Positions 44,365-53,653 of a DNA stretch of 64,000 nucleotides are shown one piece after another. Under the pieces are notes generated by a model. The model searched no databases. It worked only from the letters and a program-made list of their open reading frames with translations, and was not told the origin of the DNA. Position 1 is the first letter of the stretch. Every line of letters begins with the position of its first letter. The position numbers were made by a program, and so were the translations under genes. This DNA comes from Marinifilum sp965230805 (GTDB taxonomy: Bacteria > Bacteroidota > Bacteroidia > Bacteroidales > Marinifilaceae), in the NCBI RefSeq assembly GCF_965230805.1, contig NZ_OZ246019.1:3348001-3412000 (forward strand), written 5' to 3'.

Positions 44365-46026
44365 ATGAAACTAAAAAAAATAAATAAATTATTGCTCCTC
44401 ATTGTATCAGTTGTGCTATTTGGAGCTTGCGAAGATCACTTTAAAATTGATCCGCTCACTGAAATTGATGAAGCTAAACAATTTAGCTCAAAAACCGGAT
44501 ATTATTCAGCATTGTATGGAGTATACCTGGAAATGGCCGGGTATGATATGTACGGGGCCAAAATGAGGTACTATCTATTTGATGATTTAGCACAAACTTT
44601 TGCTGACTCAAAATGGTCTTCTCGATTTGAAGGCTCAAATGGAATGTATGATTATGAAACAAATGAGCCAATAAAAGCCGAGCTAGATCTTTTGTGGAAC
44701 AAACACTATAACTTAATTGCCAACCTTAATAATTTGTTAGAAAATTTAGAAGATGGTTCTGCCACAAAAGAAATGTTTCCTGATGGGAATTATGAGATTT
44801 TAATTGCAGAATCGAAGGCCCTAAGAGCTTTTTTCCATTTTAATTTAGTGAAAATATTCGCCCCTTCAATAGCCAGCGATGAAGCTGCTGATGCAATTCC
44901 GTATATGAATAAATTTGATATTAATACGATAGCTCCATCTACTGTTAGGGAAGTATATAATAAAATTATTAAGGATCTGGAGGATGCCGAAGCACTATTA
45001 GCAGTTCATGAACCTTTATTGCAAGCCGAAACAGAAGATGAAAAAGATGAAATGCTGGCAACTTATAATGTTAGTAGTGAGGAAAGATTGCGAGAATTAG
45101 GTTTTCGTTCAAACAGACTTGCAAGATTCAATTATTATGCTGTTCAGGCATTATTAGCTAAAGTCTATTTGTATGCCGGAAATAATGAAAAGGCCTATGA
45201 ATATGCGGAAGAAGTATTGAATAATGCTCATCAACAGCTTAATTTTGGGATATCTTTCCTATATCAGGATGGAACTATCTTTGGAGTATCTGTTGATGAA
45301 GACGGGCAATATGATAAAGTAAAATCTGATTTTACTACAGAAAGAAAAATCTTCCCCGATAATCTGGAAGCTTTATATGAGGTTGATTTATTAAGCACTT
45401 CTGAAGCTGTTAGTATTAGTTATTGGGACTCTGAAGAAGTAAAAGCCTTAAAGCAGCCTGTTGTAGATTGGCTAAACCAGAATACAACTGCTGTCCAGTA
45501 TTATTATATGGAGGGATCTTCATCATATAATACTGGAACATTTGTTCTAAGAGAGAAGGGAACTTATCTGCCGGTAGAGCCTAGCCCGGGCGATAATGAT
45601 ATTCGTTGGATGAACTTTAAGTATTCCTATTTTTTTAATCAATACTCTGTATTAGTTAATTCGAATTGGGTATCTCCAATACATAAAAAAGGACTCAATT
45701 ATTTTGACTTATTAAATCATCATGAAATAAAATTAATTGCTGCTGAAACTGCAAGTTCTACGGCAGATCAACTTCAGCACTTAAATGAACTGAGGGGCAT
45801 GTATAGTTTGGCTCCGCTAGAAACTACTGATATTGATACCGAAGAAAAACTGGAAATAGAAATTGAAAAAGAGTATAAAAAGAACTTTTATGGAAAAGGA
45901 GAACTCTTTTTCTATTTCAAACGAAAAAATAAAGATACATTCAAGGGAATCAATCAGTTTCCAGTTGAGAATGCCATTGATGATAATATTTATGTTTTAC
46001 CCTATCCTTTAGGTGAAGGATTCTAA
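44365..46026 (+). CDS. SusD/RagB-family lipoprotein, locus 2
   Basis: 553-residue ligand-binding lid for the upstream SusC. Lipobox 'LFGAC' then 'EDHFKIDPLTEIDEAKQF'; 'ILIAESKALRAFFHFNLVKIFAPS' in the TPR-like region; C-terminal 'EKEYKKNFYGKGELFFYFKRKNKDTF' and 'IYVLPYPLGEGF'. Collinear with the 20331 SusD over its full length. Confidence 0.95.
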   Translation: MKLKKINKLLLLIVSVVLFGACEDHFKIDPLTEIDEAKQFSSKTGYYSALYGVYLEMAGYDMYGAKMRYYLFDDLAQTFADSKWSSRFEGSNGMYDYETNEPIKAELDLLWNKHYNLIANLNNLLENLEDGSATKEMFPDGNYEILIAESKALRAFFHFNLVKIFAPSIASDEAADAIPYMNKFDINTIAPSTVREVYNKIIKDLEDAEALLAVHEPLLQAETEDEKDEMLATYNVSSEERLRELGFRSNRLARFNYYAVQALLAKVYLYAGNNEKAYEYAEEVLNNAHQQLNFGISFLYQDGTIFGVSVDEDGQYDKVKSDFTTERKIFPDNLEALYEVDLLSTSEAVSISYWDSEEVKALKQPVVDWLNQNTTAVQYYYMEGSSSYNTGTFVLREKGTYLPVEPSPGDNDIRWMNFKYSYFFNQYSVLVNSNWVSPIHKKGLNYFDLLNHHEIKLIAAETASSTADQLQHLNELRGMYSLAPLETTDIDTEEKLEIEIEKEYKKNFYGKGELFFYFKRKNKDTFKGINQFPVENAIDDNIYVLPYPLGEGF

Positions 46027-46037
46027 AATTATAAATT

Positions 46038-46709
46038 ATGAAAAAAATAATCATATTAAATATCATTTTGATGTTTGCTATATGTTCATGTGATCAGGGT
46101 TTTATGGACTTTGATACTAGCAAAGCTTCGCTATATTTTACCCAAACTAGTGTTGAAAAAGTATTTTATGCTTCCGATAAAGATACTTTAGAAGTAAATT
46201 TAACTATTAATACTACGGGTATAATAGGAGAAACTGACAGGTCATTTGCTCTTAAAATAATTAATGACTCTACCAGTGCCTTATCTGGTTTTGATTATGA
46301 GCCCCTTAAAGAAAGCTATATATTTAAAGCTGGTGAGACTTCAGCTAATGTCAACATAAAACTGTTTAAGAATGATTCGGTTGATGTGAGAGCTTCTCGA
46401 TTGTACTTAGGATTTGAGGAGTTGAATGGATTTAGACCTGGTCCGTTGGAAAATGCTTTTGTTGATATTAAAAGCTCAAATGTTATTGAAAAACCCGATC
46501 ATTGGCCCTATCAGTATGGACAATTTAGCCCGGAAAAATTCAATATCTTCTTCCTGATCACAGGATTTGATTCATTTCCTTCAGAATCAGATTTTGCTTC
46601 TGGTTCTGCTACAAGATTATATTTAATGTCTTCTGTTTCCTATGCTTTAAAAACCTATTGGGCAGAAAATGAGATTTTAGATGAAAACGGGAATCCTGTT
46701 CCTTGGTAA
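46038..46709 (+). CDS. DUF4843-like lipoprotein, locus 2
   Basis: 223-residue lipoprotein (lipobox 'AICSC'), 11 bp after SusD. Same plan as 21965: 'KASLYFTQTSVEKV', 'STSALSGFDYEPLKESYIFKAGETSANVNIKLF', 'KPDHWPYQYGQFSPEKFNIFF' and the ending 'YWAENEILDENGNPVPW'. Role unknown; recurrent SusCD-linked family. Confidence 0.8.
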   Translation: MKKIIILNIILMFAICSCDQGFMDFDTSKASLYFTQTSVEKVFYASDKDTLEVNLTINTTGIIGETDRSFALKIINDSTSALSGFDYEPLKESYIFKAGETSANVNIKLFKNDSVDVRASRLYLGFEELNGFRPGPLENAFVDIKSSNVIEKPDHWPYQYGQFSPEKFNIFFLITGFDSFPSESDFASGSATRLYLMSSVSYALKTYWAENEILDENGNPVPW

Positions 46710-46731
46710 AAATTATTTAAATCAGAAAATT

Positions 46732-48306
46732 ATGAAAAATAATATAGTATACATATTTATATTGTCTTTGATAATCTCCTCCTGTCTGGAACATGAGGAT
46801 CTTGACATCGATTACAATGAACTTAATAAAATAACAATAACCGGTATAGAAGATTTATATGAGGTTGTAGCAGGAGAAAATATTTTAATTGAACCAGAAA
46901 TATCTCAAACACTTCCCAGCTCTGATCACAGGTATGTCTGGGTAACCAGATCTGTTACCGGAAAATTGGATACGCTTTCTATATCTGAATCAACTCCTAC
47001 ATTGGATGTTCCTGTAAATTTAATCCCAATGGCAGATAATTACGAACTTGAGTTGTATGCTTACGATAATAATACAAATGTTTTTGAACGTTTTGAGTCT
47101 GAGTTATCTGTATCTACAGATGTTGCTTATGGCTTATTGGTATTGAGTGATCTGGACGGTACAGCTAACTTGGATTATGTTCGGTTTGATGGCGAGATTA
47201 TGAATGATATGTTCCAAAAATCAAATTTGAACAGATCGCTTGGTGAAAAACCAATTAGAATTAATTATACACCAGGACGTGTCCCCGATTTAGGGCGAGT
47301 ATCACATATTAGTATACTTTGTCAAAATGAAACAGGAGGCCAGATCCTTGATCCCGCGACTCTTATTAGTACAGGAAGCATCAAGGATAAGTTTGCTTTT
47401 TTAAACGATGACATTTCAAAGATTAGAAATATAGCAACACTAACAGAAGGATATAAATGTAATGTAACTTCTAGATATTTTTTTGACGATTATGTTTTAG
47501 GAACTGCACATAAACCTCATGATGCAATTTTAATTGATAATAGTGTATATCAAGGAGAAGTTCTTTTAGAATATCCAATAACCGGGATAGAGCAGTTTCA
47601 ATTTAATCTTCATAATGATATTAAATATGCTCCTGTTGGTGGTTATTTAATTGCATTTGATACAAGCCTAAAACAATTCATTGCTATTAGACAGGGCTAT
47701 AGCAGTTCATACAACCCAACTACTAGATTTCTTCCTATTTATAGTAGTGATTTTAGTAACCCATCCGGTCCTTTTGACTTTACTGTTTTAAGAGGAGGTT
47801 TGGGTGTGAGCGAATATGGGTATGGCGATTCTGGTCACTGTTATATTGTTAAAGATGATGTTTCAGGTGAGTATAAATATTTATCATTTGCTTGCAGTGG
47901 GAGTTCTGTTTATGGATCGGGGCAATTATTTAAACCTGTTAGTATTGATAGCTTTACTGAAGACTCTCATGTGGCTTTTTCAAATTATGAATTTGGATTT
48001 TATTATATAAATTCATCAAACCAACTAGTTTACTGTGATGCATCTACAGATACACACACCATTATTGATGATTCATTTGGTGGCTTGGAGGTTACTGCAA
48101 TGAAAATTAAACCTATTGCCAATAGAATCGATAATACAAAACTTGAAACTTACCGTTTATATGTTGCTACTTATGAAGGTAGTGGGCGTACCGGTAGTGT
48201 AAGAGAATATCATGTAAATACTGATGATAACTCAGATGTTACACATATGGCTACTTACGAAAATGTTGGTGGTAAAATTGTTGATATGGATTATAAATTT
48301 AAATAA
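46732..48306 (+). CDS. PKD-like-family lipoprotein, locus 2
   Basis: 524 residues from ATG 46732, which gives the lipoprotein signal MKNNIVYIFILSLIISSC; the longer frame from 46681 would overlap the preceding gene. N-terminal PKD-like part ('IEDLYEVVAGENILIEPEISQ...HRYVWVTRS'), C-terminal 'LETYRLYVATYEGSGRTGSVREYHVNTDDNSDV...IVDMDYK' shared with 22665. Last gene before a terminator. Confidence 0.78.
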   Translation: MKNNIVYIFILSLIISSCLEHEDLDIDYNELNKITITGIEDLYEVVAGENILIEPEISQTLPSSDHRYVWVTRSVTGKLDTLSISESTPTLDVPVNLIPMADNYELELYAYDNNTNVFERFESELSVSTDVAYGLLVLSDLDGTANLDYVRFDGEIMNDMFQKSNLNRSLGEKPIRINYTPGRVPDLGRVSHISILCQNETGGQILDPATLISTGSIKDKFAFLNDDISKIRNIATLTEGYKCNVTSRYFFDDYVLGTAHKPHDAILIDNSVYQGEVLLEYPITGIEQFQFNLHNDIKYAPVGGYLIAFDTSLKQFIAIRQGYSSSYNPTTRFLPIYSSDFSNPSGPFDFTVLRGGLGVSEYGYGDSGHCYIVKDDVSGEYKYLSFACSGSSVYGSGQLFKPVSIDSFTEDSHVAFSNYEFGFYYINSSNQLVYCDASTDTHTIIDDSFGGLEVTAMKIKPIANRIDNTKLETYRLYVATYEGSGRTGSVREYHVNTDDNSDVTHMATYENVGGKIVDMDYKFK

Positions 48307-48325
48307 TTCGGATAATCATTAATAT

Positions 48326-48360
48326 GAACCCGGCTGAATTTTTTGGCTGGGTTCTTATTT
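48326..48360 (+). terminator. Terminator after locus-2 SusCD operon
   Basis: GAACCCGGC pairs with GCTGGGTTC (one G-T wobble) around an 11-base T-rich loop and is followed by TTATTT. It separates the SusCD operon from the accessory operon starting at 48451. Confidence 0.7.
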
Positions 48361-48450
48361 CCAAAGCAAATTTATACAATCAAACACTTACCCAGAAAAA
48401 AAACGACTGCTTAATCTGGGATATAAAGTTGTTAAGAAAACTAAACAAAA

Positions 48451-49566
48451 ATGAGATTTACACAGTTAGCAACTTGTGTTGCTGTAGGTATTTTATGTCT
48501 TAATTCTTGCTTAAGCAAACAAAAAGGATACACTATTCATGGGAAAGTGAATGGATTTACAGAAGGCGAAACCATATTCCTGAGGAGTTGTGATGAAAAC
48601 ATGTATGTTGATTCTTGTGTCATTGAAAATGATGAATTTGTATTAAAAGGGCAAGTAAATTATCCTAAACAGTTTTACTTACATAGTCGTTTGGGCCAAG
48701 AAAAATTGGCACTAACTTATATCTATGTCGAGAATACAAACTTTGAAATTGAAGGAGACTTTGAGAATTTTAGGATATGCAAAATAAAAGGAGGGAATGC
48801 GCAGCAAATTGAAAATAAGTATTTGTCTCAGGTAGCTGAAATGATCTATGAGGCTGATACACTTTCTTCATACTTGAACAAAAATTGGGATAAACTTCCT
48901 GATGACGAAAGGAAAAAAATATCGCTCAGGAACAGGGATATTTTTAAGCATACTAGGAAAATAGAGCTACAGTTTTTAAAAGATAATTTTAATTCATATC
49001 CTGGGCTGGATCGTCTGGCTAAAGTTCCTCCTATGCTATCCTCTGACGAAATAAAGATGTTTTACAATCAACTTTCAGATGAACTTAAAAATACCACTAA
49101 AGGTCAGGCAATTTATACAAGGTATTTCAATAAGCCGATTGCTTTGGGCGAACAATATGAAGATTTTGAAGCAAAATACATTAATGGGGAAACGTTTCAG
49201 TTTTCCGACCTATGCAGTAAAGACAAATTTGTTTTGTTGAATTTTACCGGTGTCCATTGTGGTTGGTGCAAACAATTTGATAAACTATTGGCTGAAAAGT
49301 ATGATAAAATTAAAGATAAAGTTAGTGTAGTATACTTCTATAACAATCGTAAGGAAAAAGAATGGATCGATCATGTAAAAAGAACTGACTACCCATGGCT
49401 TGTTGTTTCTGATTTAAAAGGTAGAGAAAGTCCGGTTGTTATCAAGTATAACGTTACTGGAATCCCACGTCAGTTCTTAATCAACAAGAACGGAACAATT
49501 ATTAAAGATAACTCAGGCTATCGACCTGAATTTTTAAAAGAATTGGAAGAACTACAAGCAGAATGA
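48451..49566 (+). CDS. DUF4369-type thioredoxin lipoprotein
   Basis: 371-residue lipoprotein (lipobox 'CLNSC'). N-terminal DUF4369 domain ('YTIHGKVNGFTEGETIFLRSC', 'YIYVENTNFEIEGDF'), helical linker, and a thioredoxin-like domain with active site 'FTGVHCGWCKQFDKLLAEKY' (CGWC rather than CGPC) and cis-proline ('GIPRQFLINKNG'). CGWC and the 'HCGWC' context suggest a different redox potential from the CGPC proteins. First gene of the locus-2 accessory operon; the propeller gene starts 2 bp after its stop. Confidence 0.88.
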   Translation: MRFTQLATCVAVGILCLNSCLSKQKGYTIHGKVNGFTEGETIFLRSCDENMYVDSCVIENDEFVLKGQVNYPKQFYLHSRLGQEKLALTYIYVENTNFEIEGDFENFRICKIKGGNAQQIENKYLSQVAEMIYEADTLSSYLNKNWDKLPDDERKKISLRNRDIFKHTRKIELQFLKDNFNSYPGLDRLAKVPPMLSSDEIKMFYNQLSDELKNTTKGQAIYTRYFNKPIALGEQYEDFEAKYINGETFQFSDLCSKDKFVLLNFTGVHCGWCKQFDKLLAEKYDKIKDKVSVVYFYNNRKEKEWIDHVKRTDYPWLVVSDLKGRESPVVIKYNVTGIPRQFLINKNGTIIKDNSGYRPEFLKELEELQAE

Positions 49567-49567
49567 T

Positions 49568-51220
49568 ATGAAAAAGTATTTTCTAACTCAGATTTTAATG
49601 GGGATAGTAATAACTATCACGTTTTTAGCATGCAATAATTCCGAAAAGCAAACAAAGGAAAGCTTTGTTATGCATGGTGAAATTAAAGGATTGTCAAATG
49701 GGAAAATCATCATTATAAACAAGGATTCCGTTTATAATGATAAAAATAAACATGTATCTGTACCTGTAAAAGATGGAGTGTTTAAGATAATAGGAGACTA
49801 CCCTTCTCCTTCAGAAATCAACTGTATGATTAAAGAAGAAGACAGAATTTTGGGTAGTATGAATTTTTTTGCTGAGAATACTAGTATGAGAGCTATTGGT
49901 CATGCTGATAGTTTAGGAAAGGCCGGATACAAAATTAAAATTGTGGGTGAGGAGTTTGGAAGTGAATTGAAAAAGTACTATGAATCATTAACTGAATTCA
50001 ATAGAAAATCTTACGAAGAATTGGGTATTAAGGAACTTAATCATCAATTCTTCAACTCAGGAAAAATGTTGAGTCCAAAAGAAAAGGCCCAATTAAAGAA
50101 TAAAATCGATCAAAGGATGGAAGTGCGTAACAAACAGAGTGCCGAATTCCGTTTGGATTACATCCGAAACAACCCTGCATCTCAGGTTTCTGTTTATCTC
50201 ATTGAAGAAGGTATGGAAGGCAAAAATCTGGCCCAAATTGAGTCGGAAATCAGCTTGTTAGATGCGAGCTGTTATGTGTTGCCAATGTATGCACGCCTTA
50301 TGGATAAAACTGGAGAAATGAGAAGAACGGAAGTTACCTATGATGATCTATTTCCTGGTATTTCAAATATAAGCTACAAGTTGGATGATAAATACGATGG
50401 TTCTGAAATTAAAGATGTCATTTATTTAGGGGTGTTTTCTGATAATAACCTATGTGCAATTACCAAAGATGCAGAGCTTTTGATCATCAACCAACAGGGT
50501 GAAGAAATAAAAAGATTTAAAATTGATGTGGAAGGGAAAGCCACTACAATTGCAGTTGATGATGATGACAATATTTATGTTGTCCATAGTATTACTGAGA
50601 GAAAAATTGAAAAAATTAGAGGGAGAAAACGATCCCGAACGATTCCTAAAGAAAGCCTCTGTAGCATTTTTGATAGAAGTGGAAACCTACTTAAAAGCTA
50701 CAAGTTGAAAGGGATATTTTTATCAAGTGGAGCCAAGCTTACAGGTAAAAAGCTTTTGGTAGCTGATGCTAGTAAAAAAAGAATAGGGATTTATAATGCA
50801 GTAGACGGAACGCAATTGGCTACGATTGAAAGCCTTCGTACTTGTTGTGGTATTCTTGATATTGACGTAAGAAAAGAAAAGCAGATATTGGCCACAGGCT
50901 TAGGGGGATTTAATGTGGTAGGTTATGACTTTAGTGGAATTAAAAATCTAGAATTTGGTCAGCGTGGAAGGGGGATCAATGATTTTCATGGCTGCTGTAA
51001 TCCGGTGAGTTTGGCCTATATATCAAATGGTGCCATTGTTACAGTTGAAAAGGATCCAACCCGTGTAAAAATATACAGCCAAACAGGAGCAAAGAAAATT
51101 GAAGGCATAGAAGAATTAGTAAAAGGCTGTAGTCATATTCCTTTGGCAATAGATAGCAAAGATAATTTGTTTTTGGCCTCAGCTAAAAAAGGAATTGTTA
51201 AATGCGTGAGAACCAATTAA
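49568..51220 (+). CDS. Six-bladed beta-propeller lipoprotein with DUF4369-like N-domain and conserved cysteines
   Basis: 550-residue lipoprotein (lipobox 'FLAC'), paralogue of 36135. N-terminal DUF4369-like domain ('FVMHGEIKGLSNGKIIIINKD'), helical middle, C-terminal propeller. Conserved cysteines: 'NNLCAITKDAELLIIN', 'LRTCCGILDID', 'NDFHGCCNPV', 'VKGCSHIPLA', 'GIVKCVRT'. In this locus it is translationally close-coupled to the CGWC thioredoxin lipoprotein, which supports a functional thiol link between the two (inference). Outside the cysteine motifs identity with 36135 is highest in the last 130 residues. Confidence 0.82.
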   Translation: MKKYFLTQILMGIVITITFLACNNSEKQTKESFVMHGEIKGLSNGKIIIINKDSVYNDKNKHVSVPVKDGVFKIIGDYPSPSEINCMIKEEDRILGSMNFFAENTSMRAIGHADSLGKAGYKIKIVGEEFGSELKKYYESLTEFNRKSYEELGIKELNHQFFNSGKMLSPKEKAQLKNKIDQRMEVRNKQSAEFRLDYIRNNPASQVSVYLIEEGMEGKNLAQIESEISLLDASCYVLPMYARLMDKTGEMRRTEVTYDDLFPGISNISYKLDDKYDGSEIKDVIYLGVFSDNNLCAITKDAELLIINQQGEEIKRFKIDVEGKATTIAVDDDDNIYVVHSITERKIEKIRGRKRSRTIPKESLCSIFDRSGNLLKSYKLKGIFLSSGAKLTGKKLLVADASKKRIGIYNAVDGTQLATIESLRTCCGILDIDVRKEKQILATGLGGFNVVGYDFSGIKNLEFGQRGRGINDFHGCCNPVSLAYISNGAIVTVEKDPTRVKIYSQTGAKKIEGIEELVKGCSHIPLAIDSKDNLFLASAKKGIVKCVRTN

Positions 51221-51278
51221 AAGAGTGGTAATATAAACTCTACCCCAAATTAGTAACTAATAAAATCTCATACACATT

Positions 51279-53609
51279 ATGATATACAAAATAATAAAAC
51301 TGGAGCTGAAAACCTTGTTTTTCACTCCTATAGCCTGGCTGGTTTTAATCATTTTTACGGCCCTTTTAGGAATCAGGTATACGGATATACTCGATGGCCT
51401 GTTTGATCTTATTAAAATGAATAACAAACCTGGTAGTATAACAATAAGATTGTTTGAAGTTGGTTTGTACAAGAATATTGCCGACCTCTTGTTTTTGTTT
51501 ATCCCTGTGCTGACAATGGGACTTATTAGTCGTGAAAAAAGCAGTGGAACCATCAAATTACTTTATTCATCGCCTCTCAGGATGAGGACGATTATTCTTG
51601 GTAAATATTTTGGACTATTAATTTATTCACTCCTTTTTTTAGTTGTTATTACGATTATTATTTTTAATACTCGCCCATTTGTTGCAAATTTTGATATGGG
51701 AACGGCACTTTCAGGACTTATAGCCATATTCCTGTTAATTGTGGCATATACGGCAATTGGTCTATTTATGTCAACCCTTACAAATTATCAGGTTATTTCT
51801 GCATTGGCAGCGATGGTTTTTATTAAAGGGTTGAGCCTGTTAAACGGTTATGCCAGTTCTGTCTCAATAGTTGGTGATATTGTTAATTGGTTGGCTGTAA
51901 CTGATCATTCTGTAAGGGCAATTTCTGGATTACTAAAATCGGCAGATATTGTCTATTTTATTGTATTCGCAATCATGTTCCTGTTTTTTAGTGTTTTTAA
52001 ACTTCAGTCAGAAGGGCAAACGAAATCAGAAAAAAGAAAAACATGGCTTAAGTCTGTGATGGTACTATTAATTGCAATAGGCATTACTTCTTTTTTTGCA
52101 GCACCTTCCAGAACCACGTGTTGGGATTTAACAAATAGCAAAAAACACTCATTAAACCCTTACAGTCAAAAGGTGTGCGACTCACTGGACAGAAGTGAAC
52201 CCCTTACAATTACTACTTATGGAAATATTATTGCAAATTATCAGGTTAGGTTCGGAAAACAACAAAAAGATCAAATGAAATTTAATTTGTATCATAAACA
52301 TATCCCCAAAATACATTTAAAGTATGTCCCATATTATGACAAAAAAGTGAAAACAAAGTCGCATATTCAAAAACTTGACGCCTTTGAAGAGATTGAAAAA
52401 GCAAGCAGATTTGCTCAGTATGATAAAAGAAGAATTGATGATGTTTTGGATATTGAAGACATTGATTGCAAAGATGAAATTAGAGCGTTAGGTGGTCATG
52501 TGAGAAAATTTGAGTATAAAGGTAAAACGGAATTTTTATGCGCTAGAATGCTACCGAATAGCCCGGAGGCAATTGAAAGGGAGGTTGTTACATTGCTTAA
52601 ACGTTTTTTGGTACCGAGTTTAAATGTTGTTTTTCTGGATGGGCACCAGGAACGAAAAACACACACTGATCATAATACTATTGTAAATGATGGGAGTTTT
52701 TTAACCGGTCCAACTCCAAATGATCTCCCTAAAGACTGGACAGCTATCTCTTCAAGTTTTATTTACAGATATTCGTTGCGAAATAGTGGCTTTAATGTGT
52801 CTGCGATTGATTTTAATATGGAAGATATCCCTTCTGAAACAGATGTTCTGGTTATTGGAGATCCTAAAGTGATGTATCCTTCTGAAAAGATTGAAAAACT
52901 TAAAAATTATATTGATGGCGGTGGAAATCTAATTATTGCCGGCGAACCGGGAAGTCACGCAATACTTAACCCTATCCTTGAATATATTGGGGTTGAGTTT
53001 TTACCGGGGGTTGCTGTAAAGGAAACAGAGTATATAGGAAAAACTGCAAAGGATCCAAGTGTTTTCTTGAGCAAGTGTTCAACGGAAGACAAAGAGTTGA
53101 CAGGGACCAATGTTAAATATATGGATTTTAATGGTGCAGGAGGTTTACGAATCTCTGATACGAATAAATTTGAAATTGCTCCTGTTTTCTCTACTACTGA
53201 TGAGTATTGGCTGGATAGAGAAGGACCGGATAAGAATTACCTGGTTAAATACGATTCAAAAAAAGGAGAAAAAAAAGGCATTGTAAATGTAGTTTTGAGT
53301 TTAAATAGGAGTATACATAATAAACGGCAAAAAATTATTGTTGCAGCTGATGCTGATTTTCTTAGTAACCAGAAAATTATAGCTAGGGGGTCTAATCTGT
53401 CATCGCAGTTAAATTTTTGTTATGATATTTTTAATTGGTTCGCAAATGGAGAATATCCTATTCGCCTTGTACAGCCAAACTTCTCTAAAGAAAAATTGGA
53501 AATGACAAATGAAATAATTGCCCGATTAAGAACAATTTTTATTTGGTTAGTTCCGGGCATTTTTGCCCTTCTTGGGTTTATAATATTGTTTATAAGGCGA
53601 AGAATGTAA
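51279..53609 (+). CDS. Fused GldF-GldG-like ABC permease, first of two
   Basis: 776 residues. N-terminal ABC-2/GldF-like permease ('FFTPIAWLVLIIFTALLG', 'MGLISREKSSGTIKLLYSSPLRM', several helices to about 230), helix near 262, a periplasmic GldG-like auxiliary region ('VVFLDGHQERKTHTDHN', 'ETDVLVIGDPKVMYPSEKIEKLKNYIDGGGNLIIAGEPG', 'IIVAADADFLSNQ') and a C-terminal helix ending 'FIRRRM'. It precedes the GldA-like ATPase by 44 bp, and a second fused permease follows the ATPase, so the transporter is probably a heterodimer of two GldFG proteins on an ATPase dimer. Confidence 0.9.
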   Translation: MIYKIIKLELKTLFFTPIAWLVLIIFTALLGIRYTDILDGLFDLIKMNNKPGSITIRLFEVGLYKNIADLLFLFIPVLTMGLISREKSSGTIKLLYSSPLRMRTIILGKYFGLLIYSLLFLVVITIIIFNTRPFVANFDMGTALSGLIAIFLLIVAYTAIGLFMSTLTNYQVISALAAMVFIKGLSLLNGYASSVSIVGDIVNWLAVTDHSVRAISGLLKSADIVYFIVFAIMFLFFSVFKLQSEGQTKSEKRKTWLKSVMVLLIAIGITSFFAAPSRTTCWDLTNSKKHSLNPYSQKVCDSLDRSEPLTITTYGNIIANYQVRFGKQQKDQMKFNLYHKHIPKIHLKYVPYYDKKVKTKSHIQKLDAFEEIEKASRFAQYDKRRIDDVLDIEDIDCKDEIRALGGHVRKFEYKGKTEFLCARMLPNSPEAIEREVVTLLKRFLVPSLNVVFLDGHQERKTHTDHNTIVNDGSFLTGPTPNDLPKDWTAISSSFIYRYSLRNSGFNVSAIDFNMEDIPSETDVLVIGDPKVMYPSEKIEKLKNYIDGGGNLIIAGEPGSHAILNPILEYIGVEFLPGVAVKETEYIGKTAKDPSVFLSKCSTEDKELTGTNVKYMDFNGAGGLRISDTNKFEIAPVFSTTDEYWLDREGPDKNYLVKYDSKKGEKKGIVNVVLSLNRSIHNKRQKIIVAADADFLSNQKIIARGSNLSSQLNFCYDIFNWFANGEYPIRLVQPNFSKEKLEMTNEIIARLRTIFIWLVPGIFALLGFIILFIRRRM

Positions 53610-53653
53610 ACCTGCTTATTATTTAAATTAAATAACAATCAATAGAAAAAATC

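Noticed and set aside
46681..46731. 17-residue extension of the PKD-like gene, overlapping the DUF4843-like gene
   Set aside because: The lipoprotein signal begins at ATG 46732, and the two homologous loci show short gaps rather than overlap here.
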